64,000 nucleotides of DNA from Acanthosepion lycidas (GCA_963932145.1 OZ010599.1:50184064-50248063), one strand, 5' to 3'; shown: positions 1 to 11,600, counted from the first letter of the stretch. Made by a program: numbers and translations. Notes: generated from the sequence alone by a model not told the origin.

Positions 1-690
1 ACAACAAAAGAACCAGGTTCTATATTTTTTTCTGCTGAAGGAATTTCAAATTTACTCTCTGAATTTAAATATGACCCTGACAGTGGTTCAACGTTTCCAG
101 CTTATTTTTGTAGGTTTGAAACAATATTTACAAAAAGATGCAAACAATGGTCTGACGAGGAAAAAATCACTCTATTGTTGCAGAAATTGGTAACAGAAGA
201 AAGTACAAAATACGTGAATTTAATCCTCTCAAAGAAGCCAGAAGAAATTATATTCAGTGAAACAGTAGAAATTTTATCGAAAATTTTCAATAAAAGAGAT
301 AATCTGTTTCATACACAATACAAGTGTCTAAATATCGTAAAACAAGAGGATGAAGATTTTGTCATGTATGCAGATATGGTTAATGCACAGTGTGAGGCGT
401 TTAAATTAAAGGAATTGTCAAGCGACATGTTCAAGTGTCTAATTTTTGTGCAGGGTCTAACGACACCAAAGGACAAAGATATTAGATCAAGTATCCTCAC
501 TATCATGGAACAGAATATGAAGATTATGCTACAAAAAATAACAGAAGAATGTCAGCGACTTATAAACATAAAAAAAGATAATACTCAGATTGAGGAGAAG
601 AGCATTTCACGAGTACAAGCTGTAAAACAACAGAAGTGGATACAAAATAAAGAAAAATTATATGAAGTTCATGTGGAGGACAGCATATAA
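1..690 (+). pseudogene. gag: gag of gypsy element A (partial, open at left edge)
   Basis: One uninterrupted frame runs from the first base of the window to a stop at 688-690, so the start codon lies outside. The stretch includes FRFETIF-like and KITLLLQKL-like segments, a lysine- and glutamate-rich helical body and a basic C-terminal tail, typical of retrotransposon capsid proteins. A CCHC knuckle lies just beyond the stop. Gag would form the virus-like particle that packages element RNA in the cytoplasm. The stop separating gag from the knuckle is probably decay. Family membership rests mainly on the pol domains that follow. Confidence 0.75.
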
Positions 691-719
691 AGAAGGATTG
701 TTTCTTTAGGGATAAAATA

Positions 720-1188
720 TGTTTTAATTGTGGGCATGTAGGCCATAGAAGTTCCCATTGCCGGACAAAACAGAAAAGTAAAATCAAAGTCTCAAACAAA
801 GGTGAACATAGTTTTGTCTAAAAACGAAATTGAGGAGGGCCAAAGAAGAAAATACCACAATGTAAAAATAAATTGACAGACTGTAAAATTATTATTTGAT
901 TAAGGAAATGATATCTTGGTAATAAACGAGCAAACATGGAAAAAAATCAATTACCCGCCATTGAGTAACACAGACAAAATTGCCAGGGGAGTGTCAGGAA
1001 AAAGACTTAAGCTTAGAGGTGAATTAAAATGTAACATTTCGTTCATGGGAAAAATTGACAAATTGAAAGTGTATGTGCTCGCTGGTTCAGTAAACCTCTT
1101 TGGTTTAGACTGGATCGTATTGTTTAATTTATGGGGATTACTGATAAATTCTTTCTGTAACAAAGCTAACATCATAGAGAACTATTAG
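720..1188 (+). pseudogene. CCHC zinc knuckle and aspartic protease of gypsy element A
   Basis: At 720-761 the plus strand encodes CFNCGHVGHRSSHC, a CX2CX4HX4C nucleic-acid-binding knuckle of nucleocapsid. Downstream, near 890-912, comes LLFD-stop-GNDI, which occupies the position of the retropepsin active-site box (hydrophobic, hydrophobic, D-T/S-G). The catalytic serine/threonine codon is now a TAA, so the protease is inactive. The open stretch 916-1188 continues as the rest of the protease fold (INEQTWKKI, then GRLKL-like and LFGLDWI segments). In an active element this enzyme cuts the Gag-Pol polyprotein. The assignment is strong from the knuckle plus the position before RT. Confidence 0.75.
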
Positions 1189-2100
1189 ATGAAGCAAACA
1201 GAAAGATTTATTACAGATTTGAAAGGCAAATTCCCTCGCATCTTTTCAGAAGGACTAGGTCTGTGCATAAAAACAGAAGTCAACTTCGAAGTGAAAGAAA
1301 ATGTTAAACCAATCTTTAAACCAAAGAGAAAAGTACCATTTTTGGCACTAGACACAATAAATGAGGAATTAGAAAGGTTGGAGAAAATTGGCGTAATTGA
1401 GCATCTCCAACTGTATATATAAAAAAGAAAAACCAAAAATCAGAGTGTGTGCTGAGTTTTTGACAGGCTTAAATGATTGTGTGAAAGACCATGTGTACCC
1501 TCTACTGTCTCCGGAGGATATATTCACTAAATTAAATGGAGGTAGTGTTTTCAAAGTTGGACTTGTTGGAGGCTTACCTTCAGGTTAAAGTCAGTGAAGA
1601 ATGTTCAAAGTACCTGACAATAAACATGCATAAAGTGATCTTTAAACTAAATCGTCTTCCTTTGGGATTGAAGGTAGCTCCAAGCCTATTCCAATGTTGG
1701 CTAGTATAGAGTATGCAAACACATATTAGTGCAGTATTTCAGAGAGTGAGGAATATGGGTTCAAGCTGAATGCTGAAAAATGCGAATTCTTCTTAAAGAA
1801 GATAAAATATTTAGGGCAGATCATTGACAGTAAAGGAAGAAAACCAGATCCAGAAAGGACTGAGGTATAAAAAATATGCCAATACCTGATAATGTGGCTA
1901 AACTCCAGGCCTTCTTGGGATTAGTAAGTTACTATAGCATTTATATCCCAAAAATGTATGATATGAGAGCTCCTTTAAATAATTTGGTGAAAAAGGACAC
2001 AAAGTCAAAAAATGTGAACAGGCTTTTAAAAAAATAAAAAGCTGTCTATTAGCAGACCTATCATTAGCGCATTTTGACCTGAAGAGGAAAATCATTATAG
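1189..2100 (+). pseudogene. pol: reverse transcriptase domain of gypsy element A, catalytic box deleted
   Basis: The segment at 1189-1422 contains LGLCIKTEVNF and VKPIFKPKRKVPF, matching the entry to gypsy RT. 1397-1588 carries PKIRVCAEFLTGLND (the RVCADF-type fingers motif) and a VYPLLSPEDIFTKLNGG segment. 1640-1700 gives FKLNRLPLGLKVAPS (the RLPFGL-type motif). After about 1735 the reading jumps directly to GFKLNAEKCEFFLKKIKYLGQIID, the thumb region. The YxDD box that should lie between is missing, so a deletion there removed the catalytic aspartates. Several frame changes are also present. The intact enzyme would copy element RNA to DNA. Confidence 0.8.
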
Positions 2101-2126
2101 CCAGTAATGAGGGACTAGGTACAGTA

Positions 2127-2633
2127 TTGCTTCAGAAATTCAAGGATGGATCTACGAAACACATGCCTCGAGAACGTTACTGCCCGCGGAACCAAAGTTA
2201 CAGTCAAATCCAAAATGAGAGTTTAGCAATAATCTATGCTGTAAAAAAATTTCACAGGTTTCTATACGGAAGAGAATTTATTCTGCAAATAGACCACAAA
2301 CCACTGTTAATATTTGGTTCAAAAAAAGGTATACCAATTCACACGGCAAATCGGCTACAGCGTTGGGGTGTAATTCTATTGAATTATAATTTCAAAATAG
2401 AATATATGCCTTCAAAGAAGCTAGGTCACGCCGATGGGTTATCAAGATTGATACCTAAATATATGGAACCACTGGAAGAACCAGTAATAGCAGTGATAAG
2501 AGATGAAAGTGAATTGTCGGGTCTGTTATGCAACACTATTAGAGAACTACCGGTTATGCTAGAAGATGTGAAAAAAGCAGCGGTGAACGATGATTTCATT
2601 AAAAAAATGAAAAAGCAAGTCTGGTTGAATTAG
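2127..2633 (+). pseudogene. pol: RNase H domain of gypsy element A
   Basis: This 168-residue open stretch has the order expected after gypsy RT: an NQSYSQIQNESLAIIYAVKKF segment (core helix with glutamate), FHRFLYGREFILQIDHKPLL (the TDHKPL-type strand, with I for T), then NRLQRWGVILLNYNFKIEYMPSKKLGHADGLSRL. The HADGLSR ending is a hallmark of gypsy RNase H. The normal role is removal of the RNA strand from the RNA-DNA hybrid during reverse transcription. It is the longest intact piece of this element's pol and ends at a stop before the integrase zinc domain. Confidence 0.85.
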
Positions 2634-2656
2634 ACAACTAAAAAAGGAATTAGTGT

Positions 2657-3802
2657 GTGACCTTTTTCAATCCGCGAACAGGTATTACTATATGCAGATG
2701 GAATTGTAATGCCGGTTACTCTGCAAAAGAAAATTCTGAAAGAATTTCACACTGGTCATCCAGGGATTTCGAGAATGAAATCTCTAATGAGAGGCTATAC
2801 TTATTGGCCGAGGATGGATCAAGATATAGAAAATTTGGTGAAACAGTGCAGAGGATGTCAACTGGCAGCAAGGGATCCACCAGTAAAGATTCAACCATGG
2901 CCAAAGACAGGTGTCCCATGGACTTGATTGCATATCGACTATGCAGTGTCCATAAATGGATCTTATTACCTGATCATTGTGGACAGTTTCATTAAGTGGT
3001 CAGAAATTGTTAAGTGCAGACATCCAACTGCAAAAAATACAATAAATGCACTTGATGAAATTTTTAGTCGCTTTGGACTTCCTAAAACCTTAGTCAGCAA
3101 CAACAGAACACAGTTTATGGGAAGAGAATTAAATGAAATTTTGTACATCATTGTCCATTGATCACGTGACAACACCAGTATATCATCCTTGGATACCTTT
3201 AAATGAGCATTGAAAAAACACCAAGGTGTGAACACGAATGAAAAAAGTATTTAGAAATTTTTGGCAGTTTATAGAATCACGTCAAACCCAAATACAACAT
3301 CAAGGTTATCACCAGCAGAGTTAATGTTTACGAGAAAAATACGCTATGTGTTTGACAGGCCGTTGCCTAGTCCAGCGAAGAAAACTGCTAAAAAAGAAAA
3401 CCAGATGACTAAAGCATATAAGCCAGGTGACAAAGTTTTTTCAAGAACTTTAGGGCTGGAAAAATGTATTGGGAAGAAGCAATGATAACCAAAAGAATTG
3501 GACAGGTCATATATGACATAAAAGGGGAAAAATTTTGGTGCAAAAGACATTGGAATCAATTGAGACCCAGACAAAGGACAGAGGTCACGGAAAATACCGA
3601 AGAGATTCTAATGGAAGTCATGTATGATGCATTTGAAATTCCCATTCCAGTAAGTCAACACTTGCCAATGGATGTATCTCTGACCTCAAGGCCAGAGGTA
3701 CCATTGTGTCAAACGCCACCACTGCAAGGAGGATTGAGACGAAAAAGACTTATAAAAAAAATCAATCGATTAAGTCCAGATCCTAAAAAGAGACAATATT
3801 GA
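2657..3802 (+). pseudogene. pol: integrase and C-terminal region of gypsy element A
   Basis: Frame 2709-2927 carries FHTGHPGISRMKSLMR, YWPRMDQDIENLV and CRGCQ, which together form the HHCC zinc domain of gypsy integrase. After a frame change, 2928-3161 shows HIDYAV (first catalytic aspartate) and IIVDSFIKWSEI, then LVSNNRTQF where the second catalytic aspartate is expected. There it is asparagine, so strand transfer would be abolished. 3261-3485 (SRLSPAELMFTRKIR, AYKPGDKVFSR) and 3464-3802 are the C-terminal chromodomain-like or GPY-type part. Frame breaks at about 2927, 3161 and 3485 confirm pseudogene status. Confidence 0.85.
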
Positions 3803-3839
3803 AGCTAAATTTCATGGGAAAATTTAGCTCAGGCGGAAG

Positions 3840-4058
3840 TGATGTAATGAATATGCATACACCTGGGTTCCTCCTCTCAGTAATATGATTGGCTGGTGTC
3901 AGCCATAAATACAGACTGATGTGGCTGTACAGGACGATGTCTATTGGCTACGCCTATTGTCTTCGCTTATTGCTTATGCCTATTGCCTACTACTATGACG
4001 AGGACCAGTTGATTACGGTTACCTGCTAGACTGTTCTACTATATCCCTTTCTGGGACA
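3840..4058 (+). repeat. probable 3' LTR of gypsy element A
   Basis: Coding similarity stops near 3800. A purine run (GGCGGAAG, about 3832-3839) then sits directly before TGATGTAATG, as a polypurine tract does before an LTR. The stretch ends near ...GGGACA. The internal repetition of CTATTGxCTAC/CTTATTGC motifs at 3938-3990 is also LTR-like. With no 5' LTR in the window the borders cannot be confirmed. Confidence 0.5.
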
Positions 4059-4077
4059 TATCAGTATATATGAGAGA

Positions 4078-4195
4078 GAGAGGCACAGTGGAGTAATGGA
4101 TGGTGGGTTGGATTCTGCAAAAGCCTTCACAATCAAATCATATGTGTGGGTGACTGTTTGGTTCTAAGAACTGAGCTGCTGGACACTCATATGTT
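4078..4195 (+). repeat. SINE fragment (tRNA-type head joined to internal body, deleted)
   Basis: GGCACAGTGGAGTAATGGATGG resembles the tRNA-type head of the longer SINE copies at 44832 (+), 18740 (-) and 62695 (-). It is followed directly by TCTGCAAAAGCCTTCAC and ATATGTGTGGGTGACTGTTTGG, which belong about 270 bp further along the full copy. The middle of the element is therefore deleted here. Confidence 0.6.
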
Positions 4196-4212
4196 GAAAA
4201 ATGCAAGGAGAG

Positions 4213-4214
4213 TC

Positions 4215-4282
<68 letters not shown>
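4213..4282. repeat. (CT)n(AT)n compound microsatellite
   Basis: A run of CT dinucleotides (about 4215-4240) passes directly into AT dinucleotides (about 4240-4282). Confidence 0.95.
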
Positions 4283-4288
<6 letters not shown>

Positions 4289-4379
4289 CTAAGCATAAGT
4301 AAAAAGAATTAAAATTTACATGCATATATATATATGTGTTTACATGTAAATTTTAATTTTAATTTTTTTTTTTTTTAAT

Positions 4380-4437
4380 TTTTAGTTCATGCTGAGAACT
4401 TTTCAGCATTACTGATATACACACACACACATTTTCA
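4380..4437 (+). repeat. dispersed repeat core with CA tail (first copy)
   Basis: GCTGAGAACTTTTCAGCATT followed by a short (CA)n recurs as GCTGAGAACTTTTCAGTATT followed by (TG)n at about 22257-22310. Both are preceded by a T-rich or A-rich run. This looks like a small interspersed family that carries or seeds a microsatellite. GCTGAGAA/TTTTCAGC is also a short palindrome. Confidence 0.5.
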
Positions 4438-5164
4438 TAAAAGTTCTATGAAGATGTTCATAAAATATGCATCTTCATAGGAATTTCCTGCATAAAAATG
4501 TCCGTACACATGCTTAAATTCCTCAGCAAGTGGATTTCAAAACTAAAATCAAATCAAGGTAATCTTCCTGGTTTTCACAGATGAGAATAGGGCAAAGAAA
4601 ATCAATCATTATTGAAAATGATTTAAAAATCATGACTGCTTTATTTGTGCACTTTACACTCTGTCAGGTTTTATTATACATATGTTTACACAGTAAAATT
4701 CATATTTTGTTGTATAAACTCTGACTTGCATAATGAAATCTGACAGTGTACTTGAGAGAAAGCAATGTCAGTTTGTCTCATTCTATCTCACCTGGCTGAG
4801 GAATATAGAATGACAAAAGTTACAGTTTTTAATAGTTTTCAAAGGTGAAAGTTTTATGGTTAAAAATATCCAATTAAGGCACTATTCTCAGATATTCTCA
4901 CTTCCTCTAGTGGATAATTTGAAACTGGTTTATAAGCTGCAAAACTGAGCCTGATTCTGTTTTAGTCAGTTGTGGGAGTAATAGCCACAGAACAGTGAAA
5001 AACTTTTACACAGACCTTTTTCATTTTCTGATTTAACTTGTTATTCACTCATTGAGTTTTCACAAAATACTGAATCTCAGTTCAGAATGTCACACTGACC
5101 ACTACTTTCTTTGTTGTCACACACACACACACAATTTTTTTTTCTACTAATGTTTACCCAATAC

Positions 5165-5275
5165 AGGGCTACTCAAGGTAGAGTGTTACTGTACGGTGTT
5201 ATATTATCATAAGAAAGGGCAAGAAGTGGATATGCAGGAAATATCACAGCTAACTCAAGACTTGAAAAGATCAAA
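5165..5275 (-). repeat. LINE 3' tail fragment, same family as the LINE at 7150-9600
   Basis: ACTCAAGGTAGAG, a GTACGGTGTT-like block, AAGAAAGGGCAAGAA and TAACTCAAGACTTGAA match in order the corresponding motifs at about 7166-7275. There they form the extreme 3' end of a minus-strand LINE. This is a short 5'-truncated copy, the normal product of incomplete target-primed reverse transcription. Confidence 0.55.
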
Positions 5276-5277
5276 AT

Positions 5278-5755
5278 TTCAGAGTTCAGGCAGTGACATT
5301 AGACGTCTAGAGTAGAAGTAGACTTCAGAAGCAACTGGAAACAAGGAATAAACCTCTACTTCTGTTCAAGAGACTGGGGAGGAGTGTGAACCAGACAACA
5401 GATAAATCTATCTACTCCTATTGGGAGAGGAAAAGTAATAAATACTTAATTTCAAAGTTCAGATGGAAACATCAGAAGTACAGAGTTGAAGGAACCAGAA
5501 ACCCAGTCCTAAACAGGAAACAAGGGATAGACCTCTACTCCTGTTTAGAAAAAATTGGGGAGGTGTATGAACCAAATGATAGGTGAACATATTTACTCCT
5601 ATTTGGGGAAGGTGAAAAAAAAATTAGTGAATAAAATTTCAGCATTGAAAGCAGAGCTGTTAGAAATATAGAGATGGAGTAGACTTTTGAAGGAACTAGA
5701 AGTACAATCCCAAACAGGAAAAAGTAAATAAATAGTAAATAAAATTATGGAAATT
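5278..5755. repeat. tandem repeat, about 175-185 bp unit, about 2.6 copies
   Basis: Units start near 5278, 5452 and 5637. They share in order TTCAGAGTTCAG/TTCAAAGTTCAG, an AGTACAGAGT block, GAACCAGAAAC/GCAACTGGAAAC, ATAAACCTCTACTTCTGTT/ATAGACCTCTACTCCTGTT, TGGGGAGG..TGAACCA, and a TACTCCTATTxGGG block before AATTAGTGAATAAAA. The third unit is truncated. Apparent open frames inside are incidental. Confidence 0.75.
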
Positions 5756-6099
5756 AGCTCCAAAAATATGCATTAGGCTAGAGTTAGTCATGGAACTAAC
5801 AGTATGATATTATCTATTAAGTTTTAATATAGTATAAGTTCAAATATTCTCTATTGGAACAAAATCAGGCAAGGAATTAATATTATTTGATTTTTGTTTT
5901 GTGAAAAAGACAATGTAGAAGAAATATGGCAAGACATACATACAAATAAGTCAAAATTTTGGTCAGACTATTTAAGCTAACAAAAGATGATTACAAACCA
6001 AAATATATATTTACCCATTTAAAAATTAATTCACTTAAATAAATAAATAAAATCTAGTAGAGAATAAACAAGATAAAATTAATGAAGAAAACAACAGAA

Positions 6100-6790
6100 G
6101 AAAACTTTGCTGTCCTCTCTTTCACTGAACGTTGTCTGTATTACTCAACTGCTTGGCCAAAAGGAAGCAGAGACAGTATGGTTTCAGTATTAGCTGCACT
6201 TTGCTTAAAAATCAAAGGAGATAATTAGTCACTACATACATAAGAAAGAAATTGCTTAGTGATTGACCAATGCTATGTCTGGGCTAACAGAAACCTCACA
6301 AAAGACACAGTCTACAAAGCCATCATGTTGCTTATCCTCCAAAGTGGTACCAAATTCTGGGTCATATACTGATACCATTTATGACTTCTCAGACTCTTTC
6401 ATCAGTGTTGCTTCCACAACATTGTAAAAATGCATTGGAGCTATCTTATGATGAAGTTCTAGACTTAACTAGGGCTGCAATTATTGACCAGTGGGTGAGA
6501 ATGGAATACTGGCGTCTTCTAAAGACCCTCTAATTCAGATAAATAATCTCTGGCAGTTGTAGAAATTGAGCTCTACTGAAGTTAAAATGTCCTTCACTTT
6601 CCTATATATATTCAACTGCCATCAATGGGAAACAGAATCATCCAGCAGTATGTCATGGGAGCAAGGACCTATCATATACCTTTGTCAAAGTAAGCCACAA
6701 AACAAAAAATTGAGCAGATGTAAAAAGGCAACTCTACAAGTCTGGAGCCTCTGCTGGATGCCAAAACATCTAAGTCATATCATTATCTGT
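6100..6790 (+). pseudogene. LINE reverse transcriptase C-terminal relic (RTE/BovB-like)
   Basis: Translated with two frame shifts, 6120-6230 gives a TAWPKRKQRQYGFS segment, 6299-6440 gives TKDTVYKAIMLLILQSGTK and LLRLFHQCCFHNIVKMHW, and 6500-6780 gives VRMEYWRLLKTL followed by a basic tail. The order (VYKA-hydrophobic block, a YG-W-type motif, L-FH-RCL-I-IHW) is the C-terminal, post-RT part of ORF2 in many RTE-type LINEs. No catalytic box is present, so it is a 5'-truncated dead copy. Stops interrupt it repeatedly. It carries no 3' LTR, which excludes a retrovirus-like origin. The subfamily is not certain. Confidence 0.65.
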
Positions 6791-7149
6791 ATTTATTTGA
6801 ATATTATGTAGTCTGGTATATTAAACAATTTGCATGAAAATCATTTTTCTCTTTTTCTCTATGATCATCAGAAAAAGAATTTTATTTCACAAGAACAAAA
6901 TCCACATCAGTGATAAAAAAATAGTTCAGTTATTTAACATGATTCTCGTTAAACTAGCTGAACATTTGTTTTTGAATTTAAAAATTGTTATAGAAATTAG
7001 ATTTTAACTAATTTCAACTCTTTTTTTTTTTCAATATGGTTTACATATATCAATTTAATAAGAACAGGATAAACTTAAATAACCAATTTGATTATTAATC
7101 ATAAAGGATTCCTAAATCATTGCACATTTTTATATTAATGTTCATCCAA

Positions 7150-9600
7150 GACAAGACCCAAGAGCCACTCAAGGTAGAGGCTAATTGTATGGTGTTGTCT
7201 GAACATAAAAGAAGACAAGAAATTTAGTTTAGGAATTGTAGAAAAGATAATGGTTAACTCTAGACTTGAAGTGATTGGGAAAAACATCCTGCCTGGAGTT
7301 TGTTCCACAAAGCAGAGTTTTTTGGGAAGAAGCTGTCCAAGTAGAACTTCTTACTAATGGATTATGAAGGAAATAATGATGATTCATTTTTGTGTGTACA
7401 TGGCATAAAGGTCAGAGCTGGTGGAACTAAGGAATGTATCTCTTCCCATAGAAAGAGTGATAGAGTAGGGAAAGTCTTGTGCCATTATGTCTGTGGGAAA
7501 GGGGTTGTAGGGTGGAAAATGTAATTACCCACATGGCCACATAGATGCTTCTGAACTCTATCAAGACAAGCAAGTGAGGACTGGGTAGCTCCACTGTTAT
7601 TAGGTTGGTGCAAAAATAATGACGTAATAATGTCGTTTTTTGACGTATTTTTTAACGTCAAAAAAAGACATTATTACGTCATTATTTTTGCACCAACCTA
7701 ATAATATGGCAGCAATACTGTATTTTTGGTTTGATTACTCTTTTAAAATTATAGTATAGCAGGAGGAGAGGAAGTCAGATATTGGTGCAAGTAAAATTTT
7801 CCAGCATCTTTAGCAGTAGATCATATATATGAGTTCCACATGAGATCTGGAGGGAGACATTTAAGACAAAGAGCCTCTTTGAGAGAACCCTCATCTATTA
7901 TCACAAGTGAATTTTCAAGGTCTGTTCAAATGGTGGAATATTACTAGTTAGGTTTTTGTTGTATTGAATTTTACAAGCCAGTCCTTCCCAGATCAGAGGA
8001 AAGATTAGCTACCAGGTTCTGGTCATCCAGATTTTTAGACTGTTGTATCATCCACATAGGTAATAGTTCTTAGGCAGATCATTAGTAGAGAGCAGAAAGA
8101 GGGTAGGACCAAGAAGAGAACCCCAAGGAATGCTAGCATTGATCTTATGGGTTTCTGATGACTGGCCATTAACAATGACCTTCATGGACCTACATGATAA
8201 CTGAGAAGCCATTCCAGAAATTCCATAGCTGGAGGTTTATATAGCAACCCATGATGTCACACCTTGTCAAAAGCCTTTGATATATGATCCTTAAAATGAA
8301 TTTATTGACTAGTACCGTACTGAGTAATGACAGTTAAGACATGAGCTTTGGATCTAGCAGAGTGAAATCTATAATGATTATCATGCAGAAAGTTTTTCTT
8401 GTTGAGATATTCAACACCATTTGTTGATTCAAAGAGTTTACTGATGACACTAAGGAGGCTAATGGGTTGATATTGCAACAGGGATGAGTGCTCAGCTACA
8501 TTCTTAAAACAGTTCACAGTTGACACCTTTCATAGACTTGGGAACATCCCTCCTTCAAACAGCAGTTAAACAGTTTTTCTAAGATTACAGAAAACTCTGG
8601 GTTGCTATTCTTAAGAACAACCACTGGGATTTTATCCAGACCAGTGGCCTTCTTAGAGTCTAGGCTTTTGATAAATCTGGAAACGGCTTGTGACATGATA
8701 GAGATCTTTCAAATTTTGTGATCTGTGAGAAGAGGGAAGTTGGGTAGGAGTGGTCCTTACCAGCTAATGTAAAATTAGATGCAGGTTTCTTTGCAAAGAG
8801 CTTTGTCTTCAGGGCCATTTATGATAGCTGGCACTGATGCTTTGTTTCTACTGAGAATTTTATTTGAGATTTTCCAAAACTTACAGGAACCAAATCTTCA
8901 ACCTTGGCTTGTACTGATTCTATATAGCTACTCTATTTTCAAAAACTCTCTTCGAATGATTGTGGGCAGTTTGTAATGCAGCAAGAGTTTCCATATTACC
9001 CCTTCTCTGTGATAGTGATAGTAGTAATGGTTATTATAGACTATAGCTGTAGCAAATTCTGGCATGAACCAAAACTGGCTATTTTGTTTCTTCTGGTATT
9101 TTTTCTTTGGGGTAAAATTATCCATCCCTGAAAAGATGCATTTAGAGATGAGGGAGACTGTTCTGGAAGTTATATTTCTCAAGAAAGCTGAAAGCGGAGA
9201 ACTTTCGCAATGTAAGATCTAAAGCTCTCCCAAACAGCTTTGTTATATCAAAAGAGGGGATGCTTTTGGTTTGGCATCAATTTCAACATTGATCAATGAA
9301 TGGCCAGAAGAGTTGAAGCGGAGCAAGATGTGAGAAAGAGGAGGTTTGCATGATGCCCCATTGTGTTAGGAATATAAGCAGGCTTATCAGCTAGCTGGGT
9401 AAGATTATAAAGAAGTCATGACAGTATCTGCCTTCTTCATCAATTCTGATTGAGTGGACGAACAACTTTTTATGGTGAATATTGAAGTCACCGCAAATAT
9501 AAATGCTAGCTGATCAGAGAGGATCTCATCAATCTTCTCAGTTATTTTGTCAAATATTATAATCCTGTGGATGATAGTGAAAATGAAAAACATACTCAGT
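7150..9600 (-). pseudogene. APE-type LINE ORF2 relic (endonuclease plus reverse transcriptase)
   Basis: On the minus strand, 9593-9405 resembles the end of an APE endonuclease (IFDKITEKIDEILSDQ and the degenerate GDFN-type strand VTSIFTI). 9182-8928 is the linker, and 8696-8514 contains FIKSLDSKKATGLDKIP, a hallmark of RT entry in Jockey/CR1-like LINEs. 8526-8302 adds QYQPISLLSVISKLFE. The next segment holds DHISKAFD, a GSLLGPTLF-like block and TYVDDTT, with the catalytic YVDD at 8047-8058. The C-terminal end and 3' tail run to about 7160. Frameshifts and stops make it non-functional. A mariner MITE (7600-7701) lies inside it. The intact protein nicks genomic DNA and primes cDNA synthesis there. 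Confidence 0.85.
7600..7701. mobile_element. 102-bp palindromic mariner MITE (MADE1-like termini)
   Basis: The element starts TTAGGTTGGTGCAAAAATAA and ends with its reverse complement. The two arms are nearly perfect to the centre (GTCGTTTTTTGACG / CGTCAAAAAAAGAC region), so the whole unit folds into one hairpin. TA dinucleotides at 7598-7599 and 7702-7703 are the expected target duplication. The first bases match, from memory, the terminal repeat of the human Hsmar1/MADE1 mariner family. It encodes no protein and would need a mariner transposase in trans. Confidence 0.92.
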
Positions 9601-11600
9601 AAATTATATTGACTTTTTACTAAAACAATATCATTAGTACATTAGTATCATTGATTGCATTGTTTAATTTTAAGTTTCTTTTATGGTCATATATTATTTT
9701 CTTTAAGTCTCAGGATGTTTTGCAGATGTATTTTGAGGACTCTATTAACATATTTTGTAGATGTCTGCTTTTGATGGAAAAATTAACTCACTGTTTTGCA
9801 TTAATTAAATTTTTAACTATTTTTAAATGATTGATATTTCATTTTGAGATTTCTTTCATGTTCATTAGTTTGGAGTAATAGAGTGTACCTAGTTTTTGTG
9901 TTGTTTATTCTTTCTTTTTCTCATTTTGTGGATTTTTTATGCTTTTCTTTTGATATTTTATGTTAAATATCTAGCATAGTGGAGGATCTTAAATGTATTT
10001 TCTATGTATTTTTCTTCTTTCAGGCAGATTTTCAATGTTTCAAATTTTAAGTGTTTTTATTTTTTTTTAAATTGTTTTTATTATCAATACAATATAAGAA
10101 TTTATTTAAAATTTATTTTTAAAAGTTTAGATATTTTTATTTGAAAGATTTTTTTAAATATAGCATTTCTATACATTCCTTGTGCTATATTTTGATAAAA
10201 AGTGGATCACCAGCAACTGTGAATGAAATGTTTGAGCAAAAAACTGTTTCTATTCACAATTTCTTTTTGATTAAATCTGGGCAAAAAGATGATCAAAACA
10301 TTCAAAATCAAGTAATCTTAAAATTCATCTCACATTTTGTGTAAACTCAAATTGATTGGTTGATAAATCCTTTGTGTGCCTAAAAAATAACTACAAAAAA
10401 TATGCACAAACTTCTGGAACCTCTCTTTTTCCTTTAAATTGACTTGAATTTGGTTTGATTATGTTTATTTATGAGATCTTGTAATTCAGTTTTATGCTGA
10501 TATATTAGTAAGGAGTCATCTATGTAGTGAAATTATTTAGGATCTTTGGGTAAGATTTTCTGAAATGGGCCAGATTCTAAGAATTCTGAAATAAGACATA
10601 ATTAATATAAAACTGTTTTTTTTTTATTTCATTTTATCCTTTTCTTACTAAATGAATACTGAAATAATGGGAATGCATAGGCCATTAAAAATATTGAAAT
10701 TTAATTTCTATAATGATGCAGTTAAAGTAAAAATCAAGCATTCAAACACTTAATGTGGATAATGTTTTATCTTGCTGATGTATATTTTGTTCTGTTGACT
10801 GCTGGAAAATCACAGAACATATAAGAAGTAAAGATAAAATTTTCTAAATTGTCTTATATAGTTGCTATTCTGTTAGATTTTCACCAAACTTGACACATGT
10901 TTGTGTTTATAAACTTTGTTAACGCAGATGGAAATAACTGAGAAATAGTTGTGTTGTCATGATAATTGTCACAAGGTTGGACCAGACTCTTAATATGAAT
11001 ATTGATTAGTCATAATGCCTATATTGGTTCAACCTGTGCTTTGGGAGGTTAAGTTTTAAATTCAGCTCAATTTCTAAATTTCACAGACAAGGACTACAAC
11101 CACAGATGTAGTAACTGTTATAGTATGGTGCATATTTAAGAGAAAGAAAGAACAAAAAGAAAAAAGGTAAATGTCTACATAAACATGTGTAGAAGAAATA
11201 ATGGAAGGGACATAAAATTAATTTGGAACCAATTTAAATTATTAAAAAAATGATATCATAGAAGTATAAAATTTGTTAGCTAGTCTGGCAGTGGTTGAAA
11301 CATACTGCTGACATGTTCTATCCATGATTCATTATAGATGTATTGAAGCCTGTAAGTGAAAGCAATATAAAACCAATTGATTCAAAGTAACATAAGCATC
11401 TCATACACAGTAAAACAATGCCAGTAAAATTATCAGCACAGATTCTTATTTAAAATTTTTAGATACCAGAGAATCAACAAATTCTCATTAAAAAAATAAA
11501 TGAAGAAATGGCACACAAGAGTATATTTCAGATGAATTGTGCACATATATGTACTCAAAATTATTTACACCTATATCTTACAGATGGGAAATGAATGATA
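9601..11600. other. AT-rich non-coding stretch, nothing recognised
   Basis: Roughly 25-30% GC, T-rich in 9600-10100, with no open frame longer than about 70 codons that looks protein-like and no inverted or tandem repeat of note. Probably intron, given the exon at 13011. Confidence 0.6.

Larger units (their letters stand above)
1..4058 (+). mobile_element. Ty3/gypsy LTR retrotransposon A, decayed, 5' end outside the window
   Basis: Reading along the plus strand gives the gypsy order gag, CCHC knuckle, protease, reverse transcriptase, RNase H, integrase, then a probable LTR. The domain order with integrase last is what distinguishes Ty3/gypsy from Ty1/copia. The element is broken by many stops and frame changes and lacks the RT catalytic box, so it is dead. 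The 5' LTR is not visible because the window opens inside gag. Composition is AT-rich like the surrounding DNA, which suggests an old insertion, in contrast to the GC-richer element at 48.2-52.4 kb. Confidence 0.9.
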
